The position numbers and the translations under genes were made by a program. A stretch of DNA of 64,000 nucleotides from Bacteroides sp. GM023. GTDB lineage: Bacteria > Bacteroidota > Bacteroidia > Bacteroidales > Bacteroidaceae. The notes under the pieces are model-generated. The model was not told the DNA's origin, made no database searches, and saw only the letters and a program-made list of their open reading frames with translations. This document shows positions 51,751-60,100 of the stretch, piece by piece (the first letter of the stretch is position 1; every line of letters starts with the position of its first letter). The stretch is taken from assembly GCF_014750685.1 (NCBI RefSeq), contig NZ_JAAXGE010000002.1, positions 558,001 to 622,000 of the forward strand, given 5' to 3'.

Positions 51751-53127
51751 ATGAACGAATTAACGGGAGCGGACTTTAAATCCGCAACTGAAACGGCCGA
51801 TGACAACAAAAAGTTGTTTATCGAAACCTATGGCTGCCAAATGAACGTAGCCGACAGCGAGGTGATTGCCTCGGTGATGCAAATGGCGGGGTACTCCGTA
51901 GCCGAAACGCTCGAAGAAGCCGACGCCGTGTTTATGAACACCTGCTCCATCCGCGACAATGCGGAGCAGAAGATTCTGAACCGCCTGGAATTTTTCCACT
52001 CGCTGAAGAAAAAGAAAAAACACCTCATTGTAGGCGTGCTGGGATGTATGGCCGAACGGGTGAAGGATGATTTGATTACGAATCATCATGTCGACCTCGT
52101 AGTAGGCCCGGATGCCTACCTGACCCTGCCCGACCTGATTGCCGCCGTAGAAACCGGTGAGAAGGCAATCAACGTGGAACTTTCTACCACCGAAACTTAT
52201 CGGGACGTGATTCCCTCGCGTATCTGCGGCAATCATATCTCCGGTTTTGTGTCCATCATGCGTGGCTGCAACAACTTCTGTACGTATTGCATCGTCCCCT
52301 ACACCCGTGGACGCGAGCGCAGCCGTGATGTGGAAAGTATCCTCAACGAAGTGTCAGACCTCGTGGCGAAAGGCTACAAGGAAGTCACCCTGCTGGGACA
52401 GAACGTCAACTCTTACCGTTTTGAGAAGCCTACGGGCGAAGTCGTCACCTTCCCGATGCTGCTGCGCACCGTAGCCGAAGCTGCTCCGGGCGTGCGTGTC
52501 CGTTTCACCACCTCTCATCCGAAAGACATGAGTGACGAGACACTGGAAGTCATCGCGCAAGTTCCCAACGTGTGCAAGCATATCCACTTGCCCGTGCAAA
52601 GCGGAAGTTCCCGCATCCTCAAACTGATGAACCGCAAATATACCCGCGAATGGTACTTGGAACGGGTTGCCGCCATCAAACGCATCGTCCCCGAATGCGG
52701 GCTGACAACGGACATCTTCTCCGGTTTTCATTCTGAAACGGAAGAAGACCACGCGCTGTCCCTTTCCCTGATGGAAGAATGTGGATACGATGCCGCCTTT
52801 ATGTTCAAATATTCCGAGCGTCCGGGAACGTATGCTTCGAAGCATCTCGAAGACAATGTTCCCGAAGATGTGAAAGTACGCCGTCTGAATGAAATTATCG
52901 CCCTTCAGAACCGTCTGTCTGCCGAATCCAACCAGCGTTGCATCGGCAAGACGTATGAAGTCCTCGTTGAAGGTGTCTCCAAACGTTCGCGCGACCAACT
53001 GTTCGGCCGTACGGAGCAGAACCGTGTCGTCGTATTCGACAGAGGTACGCATCGTGTCGGCGATTTCGTCAACGTGCGTGTCACGGAAGCCAGCTCGGCT
53101 ACACTAAAAGGAGAAGAGGTTTTTTAA
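51751..53127 (+). CDS. miaB: tRNA-2-methylthio-N6-dimethylallyladenosine synthase
   Basis: This 458-residue radical-SAM methylthiotransferase adds the 2-methylthio group to i6A37 of tRNAs reading UNN codons. The N-terminal UPF0004 domain has its cluster cysteines Cys29 (ETYGCQMN), Cys65 (NTCSIRDNAE) and Cys99 (GVLGCMAER). The radical-SAM triad is Cys173, Cys177, Cys180 (RGCNNFCTYCIVPYTRGRERSR). A TRAM domain ends the protein (about 390-455, YEVLVEGVSKRS). ATG 51751 is chosen over the TTG two codons earlier. It is monocistronic, followed by the second nested inverted-repeat element. Confidence 0.97.
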   Translation: MNELTGADFKSATETADDNKKLFIETYGCQMNVADSEVIASVMQMAGYSVAETLEEADAVFMNTCSIRDNAEQKILNRLEFFHSLKKKKKHLIVGVLGCMAERVKDDLITNHHVDLVVGPDAYLTLPDLIAAVETGEKAINVELSTTETYRDVIPSRICGNHISGFVSIMRGCNNFCTYCIVPYTRGRERSRDVESILNEVSDLVAKGYKEVTLLGQNVNSYRFEKPTGEVVTFPMLLRTVAEAAPGVRVRFTTSHPKDMSDETLEVIAQVPNVCKHIHLPVQSGSSRILKLMNRKYTREWYLERVAAIKRIVPECGLTTDIFSGFHSETEEDHALSLSLMEECGYDAAFMFKYSERPGTYASKHLEDNVPEDVKVRRLNEIIALQNRLSAESNQRCIGKTYEVLVEGVSKRSRDQLFGRTEQNRVVVFDRGTHRVGDFVNVRVTEASSATLKGEEVF

Positions 53128-53174
53128 ACCCTCTTCTCTCTCTCTTTTCCGCACCTTTTTCCGCATAATAATAG

Positions 53175-53270
53175 AGGGTGTGTCAAAATTACCTTTTTAA
53201 CGAAATCATCCTCGCTACAACTATCTGTGGCGAGGGTGATTTTTTATTTATAAGGGTTTTGACACACCCT
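53175..53270. repeat. Nested inverted-repeat element, copy 2 (bidirectional terminator-like)
   Basis: The outer arms AGGGTGTGTCAAAA / TTTTGACACACCCT (53175-53188 and 53257-53270) are a perfect 14-bp inverted repeat. The inner stem AAATCATCCTCG / CGAGGGTGATTT has one mismatch and the loop reads CTACAACTATCTGTGG. The outer parts have the same orientation as in the copy at 34378-34463, but the loop is its reverse complement at 15 of 16 positions. It again separates two convergent genes (miaB and the S24-type regulator). Confidence 0.9.
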
Positions 53271-53368
53271 CCTATTTTTTGAATCATCTCTGAATCATCT
53301 CTGTCTGACTCATCGGGTATTTCTTCCTGTGTCAACAGGCTTTTCCCTATGTTATCAGACCTTTTTCC

Positions 53369-54082
53369 CTACATCATCATATGCCGGCGAATGGAAAATT
53401 TCACGATAGCCATCGCATTGATGGCCCCCAGCGGAATATCCATCGGCTCATGATGCGTATTATAGCTCACCAGCTTAATGCACCCTTCCTTTTCCGAACG
53501 GTTTGCGTACTTCACCGCCAGATACTCGTCTCCGTCTATCATAAACGAAACGAGATATATCTCCCCGTAAATGACATTATTAAAACTGCTGATTTCCTTA
53601 TATCCGATAATATCCCCTGATTTTAGAATCGGATACATGCTGTCTCCATTCACGTACACCGCTCCGTCGCATGCGGAAATATTCGGAATTAATATCTTTC
53701 CCAACGCATATTGTTGCTTGTTAGTGAACAAGGTTTTCAAGTTTGCTGCCGCCGTAATGTCATATAACATCACGCTCCGGTCATCTACCGGTTCTACTGT
53801 TTTCGGATTGTGTAAAATCTCCACTTCTCCCGATACCAGTTCGCTTTCGCAAAATCTCGGTTGATGTTTCGGATTGCCTTTTCCTAACAGCAGCCAGTTG
53901 TAGTCCACTGTATTTCCTAATTTATTAAGCAACAGGCGGAAGTCTATGCTGTTCCGTGCGCACCAGTTGGATACTGTGGCGCGTGAGACGCCTAAATATT
54001 CAGCTAATTCACTGTCATTCTTGAAGTTCAGCGCCTGTTTGGCACGCTTCACGATTCCTGTAACATCCAGAAATGTATCCAT
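53369..54082 (-). CDS. HTH / S24 peptidase-like transcriptional regulator (phage repressor type)
   Basis: This 237-residue protein has an N-terminal helix-turn-helix (about 9-66, NDSELAEYLGVSRATVSNWC) and a C-terminal LexA/CI-type S24 domain (about 105-230). The Ser-Lys dyad is placed at Ser148 (VNGDSMYPILKSGDIIGY) and Lys191 (EYLAVKYANR). No clear Ala-Gly or Cys-Gly cleavage site precedes the domain, so self-cleavage is uncertain. It is divergent from the plus-strand module starting at 54525, with a strong promoter in the gap, and is the natural candidate to repress that module, as a prophage repressor would. Confidence 0.88.
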   Translation of the reverse strand: MDTFLDVTGIVKRAKQALNFKNDSELAEYLGVSRATVSNWCARNSIDFRLLLNKLGNTVDYNWLLLGKGNPKHQPRFCESELVSGEVEILHNPKTVEPVDDRSVMLYDITAAANLKTLFTNKQQYALGKILIPNISACDGAVYVNGDSMYPILKSGDIIGYKEISSFNNVIYGEIYLVSFMIDGDEYLAVKYANRSEKEGCIKLVSYNTHHEPMDIPLGAINAMAIVKFSIRRHMMM

Positions 54083-54179
54083 TCTATTATCGTTTAATTT
54101 TGATGTAAAAATTCATAAACTCGCTAATTGCTCATTAATAATCTGTTATCTACTTTTTGAAGATTAATTTCCAAAATCA

Positions 54180-54212
54180 TTTGTTTTCTTTATGAAAACT
54201 GTTTTATCTTTG
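54180..54212 (+). promoter_or_regulatory. Strong Bacteroides-type promoter for the phage-flavoured module
   Basis: TTTG (54180-54183), a 21-base spacer and TATCTTTG (54205-54212) match TTTG-N19-21-TAnnTTTG completely, the best promoter in the window. It leaves a leader of about 300 bases before the first clear gene, which contains a tiny frame (54267-54326) and the 22-bp repeat array. It lies about 100 bases from the start of the divergent regulator. Confidence 0.75.
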
Positions 54213-54266
54213 TAGCGACGAAATCACAAATATGTTTCAAAAGTATAAATTTAAACTAGAAAAACC

Positions 54267-54326
54267 ATGAGAAACCGCAAAAAGTTTACGAAAGGTTGCA
54301 AAAAACCTCATCCGCCGCCTTTTTAA
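54267..54326 (+). CDS. Possible 19-residue leader peptide
   Basis: ATG at 54267 opens a 19-codon frame (MRNRKKFTKGCKKPHPPPF), very basic and with a proline run near its end. It lies about 50 bases downstream of a strong promoter and ahead of the 22-bp array. A stalling-prone leader peptide is conceivable, but a chance frame is at least as likely, as there is no good ribosome-binding site. Confidence 0.2.
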   Translation: MRNRKKFTKGCKKPHPPPF

Positions 54327-54369
54327 GGACACCGTGCCGGAAGAACGGAAGCCATATCGAGCCCGCTTG

Positions 54370-54501
54370 CAGCATCTATATATCCTGCGTCTAGCATCTA
54401 TATATCCAATGTGCAGCCGATATATCCCCAATATGCAGCAACTATATGTCCTGTACGCAAGCACTATATCTCCAATATACAAACAAATATTTAGAAATGA
54501 A
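54370..54501. repeat. 22-bp tandem repeat array, copy B (diverged)
   Basis: Five units of exactly 22 bp start at 54370, 54392, 54414, 54436 and 54458, and a decayed unit follows at 54480. The shared pattern is CAGCANCTATATNTCCNA, the same as in the array at 5038-5191, but the units differ more from each other. It lies in the presumed 5' leader of the module between the 54180 promoter and the zinc-ribbon gene. Confidence 0.85.
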
Positions 54502-54524
54502 AACTATAAAAACGGAAAAGCAGT

Positions 54525-54845
54525 ATGGAAACCATTATGAACAAATCTCTGTGCATCTGCGGATGTTGCAAGCGAGAACTTCCACAGGAAGCCTTTTATA
54601 TGAACCAGCGTACCCGGACTACGGACAACTACTGCAAAGAATGCCGTAAGGCAAACACACGCAGACATCGCAATCAGGATAAAAGTATATCATTTGAAAA
54701 TAAACCTGTCTCCTATCCGGTGATAACCGAAGTAAAGGACTACGCTTTGCGGATGCTCCTTATCCGCCACGCCCGCCAGGTGGTGGCTGACAGTATTCGC
54801 CGGAAGCAGGAAAAGGAAAAACTACACGCATTATGGGAAGAATAA
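54525..54845 (+). CDS. Small zinc-ribbon-like protein
   Basis: This 106-residue protein has two CxxC knuckles (Cys12-x2-Cys15 and Cys37-x2-Cys40, CGCCKRELP to YCKECRKANTRRH) that should bind one zinc, followed by a basic helical C-terminus (MLLIRHARQVVADSIRRKQEKEK). The pattern suggests a nucleic-acid-binding or adaptor protein of phage-like type; no precise family is claimed. Starts at 54525 or 54537 are possible. Its 3' end overlaps the next gene by 13 bases, so the two are translationally coupled. Confidence 0.7.
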   Translation: METIMNKSLCICGCCKRELPQEAFYMNQRTRTTDNYCKECRKANTRRHRNQDKSISFENKPVSYPVITEVKDYALRMLLIRHARQVVADSIRRKQEKEKLHALWEE

Positions 54846-55723
54846 AACGGGGACTTGATTATTTCCCCATGAGCACCAGTTTCATGCACGACCGCATAGT
54901 GCGCCGTGTCATGAAACGGGAAGGTGATGCCGCTTTTGCCACGTTGGTAGAAACGCTGTCGTACATCTATGCCGGAAAAGGCTATTATATCTCTGTCAAT
55001 GATGAGTTTTACGACGAACTGACGGATGGCCTTTACAGTACGGATATTGATGATGTGAAACGTATCATCGCCCTGTCCGTGGAATGCGGGTTGTTTGATG
55101 CCGGGCTTTTCCGGCAATACGGCATCCTGACTTCCGCCGACATCCAGCGGCAGTATCTCTTTATCACCAAGCGGCGCAGCAGTTCGCTCATAGAACCGGA
55201 CTACTGCCTGCTGGAGGAGGAAGAACTTGCCTCCTACCACCCTTCTCAAAGTAGCAAAAGCGGTGCGGATGATACTGATACCCAAACAGCCGATAATGTA
55301 ACATCAAGTACTGATGATGCAACATCAAACACCGATTCTGTAACAATGGAAGCCGAATTTGCGAGATCGGGTACACAAAACAAAGAAAAACAAACAAAAA
55401 CAAATCAAAACAAAATAAACCACCTCTCTGACTCTCCTCAAGGAGAGGACGGAGGAGGAAAAATTTTGAAAAGAAGGAAAGTGATGACTCAGGAAGACAT
55501 CAACAATCTGCAACCACCCAACGACGGTATGCAACGTAACTTCGAGGGACTGCTGGAGAACCTTCGCTCTTACAAGATTCCGCCTTCCGAGCAATATGCC
55601 ATTATCCTGAAAAGTAACTTCGGAGCTATCGGACACCCGGTGTGGAAGGGTTTCAGTAACATCCGCGGGAGCAATGGGAAAATCAAATTGCCGGGACATT
55701 ATCTTCTGAGCGTAATTAATTAA
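54833..55723 (+). CDS. Lin1244/Lin1753 (DUF4373)-like protein
   Basis: This 296-residue protein opens with the Lin1244/Lin1753-type domain (about 5-100, GLDYFPMSTSFMHDRIVRRVMKREGDAAFATLVE). That domain is typical of phage and conjugative-element genes and looks like a winged-helix replication-initiator relative. A low-complexity Asp/Thr/Ser linker follows (about 140-215, with many ACA and GAT codons), then a small C-terminal helical domain (about 235-296). It is the second gene of the module. A DNA-binding or replication-type role is inferred, not shown. Confidence 0.75.
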   Translation: MGRIKRGLDYFPMSTSFMHDRIVRRVMKREGDAAFATLVETLSYIYAGKGYYISVNDEFYDELTDGLYSTDIDDVKRIIALSVECGLFDAGLFRQYGILTSADIQRQYLFITKRRSSSLIEPDYCLLEEEELASYHPSQSSKSGADDTDTQTADNVTSSTDDATSNTDSVTMEAEFARSGTQNKEKQTKTNQNKINHLSDSPQGEDGGGKILKRRKVMTQEDINNLQPPNDGMQRNFEGLLENLRSYKIPPSEQYAIILKSNFGAIGHPVWKGFSNIRGSNGKIKLPGHYLLSVIN

Positions 55724-55748
55724 TTTATGAACGCACTTTGAAAAAATG

Positions 55749-55781
55749 ATTGGGTCAGTCTGAATAAAGCCCGTATCTTTA
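55749..55781 (+). promoter_or_regulatory. Candidate promoter for the HU-like gene
   Basis: ATTG (55749-55752), a 21-base spacer and TATCTTTA (55774-55781) resemble TTTG-N19-21-TAnnTTTG, with one deviation in each box. The ATG is 64 bases downstream. Confidence 0.45.
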
Positions 55782-55844
55782 CAGTGTCATTAAGCTTAAG
55801 GACAAAACTAAACTATTTTATTAACGTAAAAAACTATTACGATT

Positions 55845-56348
55845 ATGCCAGTATTGTACAAACCCTTCCAGTCGGTTCTGGAAGACAAGAACAAAAAGAA
55901 ATTATTTCATCCCCGTGTGATATACACGGCCAATGTGACAACCACTCAACTCGCCAAAGAGATAGCCGCTTATTCGTCTCTCTCCACAGGTGACGTGAAG
56001 AACACGCTTGATAACCTGGTGACGGTGGCTGCCCAGCACCTGCAAGCATCGGAAAGTGTAACGCTCGACGGCTTCGGTACTTTCCGCATGGTGATGAAGT
56101 CCAACGGAAAAGGTGTGGAACTGCCGGAAAAAGTATCGGCTGCCCAGGCTTCCCTTACCGTCCGCTTCCTGCCCAACTATACCAAGAATCCCGACCGCAC
56201 TACCGCCACCCGCTCTTTGGTGACAGGCGCCAAGTGTGTCCGTTTCGACCTTGCTGACACCTCGTCTTCGGATGGCGGGAATAGCGGCAAGCCCGATGGC
56301 GGTGGTTCCGGCGGCGACGGTGGAGAAACACCGGACCCGGCAGCATAA
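55845..56348 (+). CDS. HU-like DNA-binding protein with Gly-rich tail
   Basis: This 167-residue protein belongs to the long histone-like HU-related family of Bacteroidetes. The HU fold spans about 25-125 (YTANVTTTQLAKEIAAYSSLSTGDVKNTLDNL, SVTLDGFGTFRMVMKS, LTVRFLPN). A disordered tail rich in Gly, Ser, Asp and Pro (about 139-167) ends the protein. It probably binds or bends DNA. In Bacteroides these genes commonly sit next to an amidase gene, as here, but the link is unexplained. Confidence 0.88.
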   Translation: MPVLYKPFQSVLEDKNKKKLFHPRVIYTANVTTTQLAKEIAAYSSLSTGDVKNTLDNLVTVAAQHLQASESVTLDGFGTFRMVMKSNGKGVELPEKVSAAQASLTVRFLPNYTKNPDRTTATRSLVTGAKCVRFDLADTSSSDGGNSGKPDGGGSGGDGGETPDPAA

Positions 56349-56396
56349 GTGTTCTTGTAATGAAATAATACACAAAATGTAAACGGCAGACTTTGG

Positions 56397-56428
56397 TAGA
56401 CTTAACTAAACGTCTGACTTTTAACTAA
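56397..56428. repeat. Short direct repeat upstream of the amidase gene
   Basis: GACTTAACTAAAC (56397-56409) is repeated as GACTTTTAACTAAAC (56414-56428), 17 bases apart, 20-50 bases before the amidase ATG. It may be a regulator site or a chance duplication. Confidence 0.35.
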
Positions 56429-56448
56429 ACTAGTAATTATCCACTAAC

Positions 56449-56964
56449 ATGCGAATTATCAACTTAATCGTGGTGCACTGTAGTGCCACGCGGGGGGATT
56501 GTACGCTTTCTCCCGAAGCTTTAGACCTGTTGCACCGCCGTCGCGGATTCAACGGAACAGGCTATCATTACTACATCCGCAAGGATGGAACATTGTACCT
56601 CACCCGTCCCATCGAACGCATCGGCGCCCACGCAAAGGGCTTCAACGCCAACAGTATCGGAATCTGCTATGAAGGTGGTCTGGACTGCCGGGGACGCCCG
56701 GCAGACACCCGGACTCCGGCACAGCGCTCCACGCTACGGCAACTCGTACAGCAGTTGCAAGAGAAATTCCCCGGCTGCCGGATATGCGGACATCGTGATC
56801 TCTCGCCGGACCGTAATGGAAACGGCGTGATAGAACCGGAAGAGTGGATTAAACAGTGCCCGTGCTTCGATGTGGCGAGTGAATTCGGAGAATTTGCTGC
56901 GAAGACAGAGAATGCGGAAGAACACAGAGTAACACAACAATTTAAAGAAACGGAAAGGAGGTAA
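56449..56964 (+). CDS. N-acetylmuramoyl-L-alanine amidase (Amidase_2, T7-lysozyme-like)
   Basis: This 171-residue zinc amidase cuts the bond between muramic acid and the stem peptide. Zinc ligands are placed at His10 (VVHCSATRGD), His115 (ICGHRDLSPDRNGNG) and a Cys at 137 or 139 (KQCPCFDV), as in T7 lysozyme. The core GFNGTGYHYYIRKDGTLY is intact. No signal peptide is present, which resembles phage endolysins. The following 33-residue hydrophobic peptide, 3 bases downstream, could act in export or membrane passage, but this is speculation. Confidence 0.92.
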   Translation: MRIINLIVVHCSATRGDCTLSPEALDLLHRRRGFNGTGYHYYIRKDGTLYLTRPIERIGAHAKGFNANSIGICYEGGLDCRGRPADTRTPAQRSTLRQLVQQLQEKFPGCRICGHRDLSPDRNGNGVIEPEEWIKQCPCFDVASEFGEFAAKTENAEEHRVTQQFKETERR

Positions 56965-56967
56965 ATT

Positions 56968-57069
56968 ATGGCAATGAAGAAATCAGTATGGGATATGATC
57001 CTGAAGGTGGTTATCGCAGTGGCTTCGGCTGTAGCAGGCGTTTTGGGCGCTAATGCGATGAATCTGTAA
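56968..57069 (+). CDS. Smalltalk-type 33-residue membrane peptide
   Basis: ATG 56968 opens a 33-codon frame (MAMKKSVWDMILKVVIAV, then ASAVAGVLGANAMNL), with a basic start and a single Ala/Val-rich membrane helix. GGAGG stands 7 bases before the ATG, an unusually clear Shine-Dalgarno sequence for Bacteroides, and overlaps the amidase stop. Such peptides are known in Bacteroides as smalltalk proteins, found after amidase genes. Size and position resemble a holin-like partner of an endolysin, but that function is not established. Confidence 0.8.
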   Translation: MAMKKSVWDMILKVVIAVASAVAGVLGANAMNL

Positions 57070-57089
57070 GAGTGAAAATAATGAGTTAT

Positions 57090-57116
57090 AGGAAGGAGAG
57101 GTAAGAGCTCCTTCCT
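57090..57116 (+). terminator. Hairpin after the smalltalk gene
   Basis: A perfect 9-bp stem AGGAAGGAG / CTCCTTCCT has a 9-base loop 20 bases after the stop. It is followed by GTATTATATT instead of a T-run, so termination may be partial or it may be a processing hairpin between the module and the RHS genes. Confidence 0.5.
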
Positions 57117-57149
57117 GTATTATATTATGATGAATAAATAATTAACAAA

Positions 57150-60100
57150 ATGAAAACGAACTTATTTAAGATATATTTGACGATAATAGCATTGATCGGT
57201 GGTTGTTGTGGAGATATTAGCGGGCAGCAAATGCCTTCGTTTATCCTCGAACCAACTGTATACTCACCGCAAACATCGGCGATGATTCGTTATGATGAAA
57301 TGCCTGTAAATATGAGTACAGGACGTATTGACTTCAATATTCCGCTAGTCAATATCGAAGACAGGGATTTTGATTTTCCGATTTCTCTGTTTTATAATTC
57401 AGACGGCTTCAAGCCTACAGAAGCGGATAATTATGTTGGACGTGGTTGGGCTCTGCGTTGTGGGGGCATGATTTACCGGCAAGTGAGAGGGATACCTGAT
57501 GATCTTAGTGACTATCATATATTTGTCCCCATATTGGAAGGTGCGGGTAATGATTATTCCTTCGAAGGATTTATGTCATTGGTTGGGAAAGGACGATTTG
57601 ATATGAATGAAATGAGAAATAATATCACTAGAAATCCTTATCAGTATGCTCATGGTAAGGATGATTATGCGCCTTTGCCTACAATTCCGAATACTAATGT
57701 TGAAAGTGCGGCAGATATGTATTTTTTCAACTTTGGAAAGCATTCGGGACGATTTATGATCAACTTTGATGGTACTGTTACTGCAAGAGGGTATGATGGA
57801 CATCGTTATGAAGTAGATTTGAGCGATTATGAAATGGCAAAAGGAGTATATGCTCATTCTACTGTTATTAGGATAAAGACAGATGACGGCTATGTATATA
57901 CATTTGGTGGTGATAGTTATGGACCGGTGGAATATTCTGCTGCTTCATGGGAAGAAGCTCAGCCAGCTTTGGGATATGATGCTTATCACAAACATGCTAT
58001 TACTGCTTGGTATCTGACTGAGATAAAAGCACCTAATGGGCGTAAGCTATGTATTTATTATAAGGATATAGCTGAAAAGTATCATAAAAGTATCAATCAG
58101 TTGTTGGATATCGGTTTTCTTCCTGAATCAGAATGGCAGGATATCGCCCTTCTTTATTCCTTAACAGGGCGTGCTGCTTACCGTACTTCCAAACCGATGG
58201 GGCTTCTTGACCCTCCTGGAGAACTTTATGATAAAAAGGCCAATTCTTATTTTTATAGTCTAAATAAAGTAGCACTGATTGATTATATTACTATAGGAGA
58301 TGCTTATCGGGTCGATTTTCATTATTCACTGAAAAAGAAATATACGGAGCAACATTTTGTGGGCTCTGGCTTCTATCGTTTCCGTGGTGCGCAACTGGAT
58401 TCGATTAGTGTCAGTCATGATGGGGAAGAACGTCAGAATCATTCATTTACTTATTCTTATCAATGTGCTAATCGTTTATTTTTGAGTGGCTTGAATCATT
58501 CGCAAAAAGGAAAATTTCAGTTCTCTTATAAGATACCTGACATAAATGTACTTCCTACTACTTCTAATATTGACCACTGGGGGTACTGGACGGGAGGTAG
58601 TACTGAAAAAGATATAATGCCAGGTACCCGTTATGCCAGTAATGTGATTTCTTATGATGTCAAATTGACAACTACACTTCGTGATCCTTCTCCTGCTAAT
58701 TGTGACGCGACTCTCTTGCAATCGGTAGTGTATCCTACCGGTGGAAAGTCTACTTTTGAATATCAACCTCACAAATATTCATATTGCTTTGTGCAAGATG
58801 CTATAAATTACTACAATATAGAAAAACGTTATGTTCCTGGAGGCGAGGCAATAACAGGAGGAGCACGGATATGGAAAGTTAAATTCCACGACGAAGATCC
58901 GAAAATACCTGTCAGGGAAATTCATTACAGATATGCTGATAGTTCGGGAATGGAAGGAATATTGACTTATATGCCTCTATACAGATGTTGGGGTGTCTAT
59001 AATTATGCTGACTTTATGCTGGGAGATACATATGAAGATAGTGATGGCTTTGGACGGCAGTTCAATCCTTCGCAACATATTCTATATCCGGAAGTAAGTG
59101 AATATTATATCGATCCTAAACAAAGTATGAATGAAGAGGAAAGTCCGTATAAGACAACACGATTCTATACAGAAATGCATTTTGCAGATTATACGGATTT
59201 TTTCTATAATACTTATACTCAGGCAGAATTTCATCCGGTAGTTTGTATATTGCCGGGAAGTATTAGTGCACCATACTTTCTTGTAAATAGATTCCGCTGG
59301 CCGGGAAGAAGTGAAAGTTATAAGAACGGAAAAGTTCTTGGCGAATATTATTATGATGACAAGCATGCCTTGAAGAAGAGTGTCAATTATGTATATAAAG
59401 ATGTATACCCGGAAGATTATAGTTTGTGTATTTATAGAGAAAGTCTTCATCCTGGAACACACTATGGAGTTTATACGCACGTCAATAAAGAATATTTCGG
59501 TATGTATCTGTTGTTTGAGAAACAGGTTACCGAGTATGATGACAACTTCCGTGTGTTGACTAAAAAAGAACTATATAAATACGATGATTGCGGATATCTG
59601 AAAGAGCAGACCTTTCTCTTGCCGGAAGGAGATAGCTTGATTACCAGTTTTAAATATTTGGAGAAGATGCCTTCGTATGTTACTGATAAGACACAGGTTG
59701 TGCGTAACTCAGGAAAAACAAAGAATATACAATGCGAACATTTTGACTATTTTATGCAGGAAGGGCGAGGTAAAGAATGGCCTGTACTCTCTAGCTACTA
59801 TTCCGGAACTGATAAACAGCATCTGGAAAAGAGAATTGTATATATCAAATATGATCGTAATGGAAATCCTGTTCATATAGAGAAGGATGGAAAGTCATAC
59901 CTTTATATTTGGGGATATGACGGACGATATCTGACTGCTAAAATAGAAAATGCTACCTACGAAGAATTGATGGAGGCTTTGGATGGAAATTCTCCTGAAA
60001 ATATATCTGGCCAGTCTGATTATCTAGTTTTTGCCGATGAGGTGGAAGGACTTCGAGAAAGGTTACCACGTGCAATGGTAACTAATTATACTTATATACC

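Noticed and set aside
53369..57069. Complete prophage
   Set aside because: No integrase, terminase, capsid, tail or attachment-site repeats were found; only regulator, HU, amidase and small genes are present.
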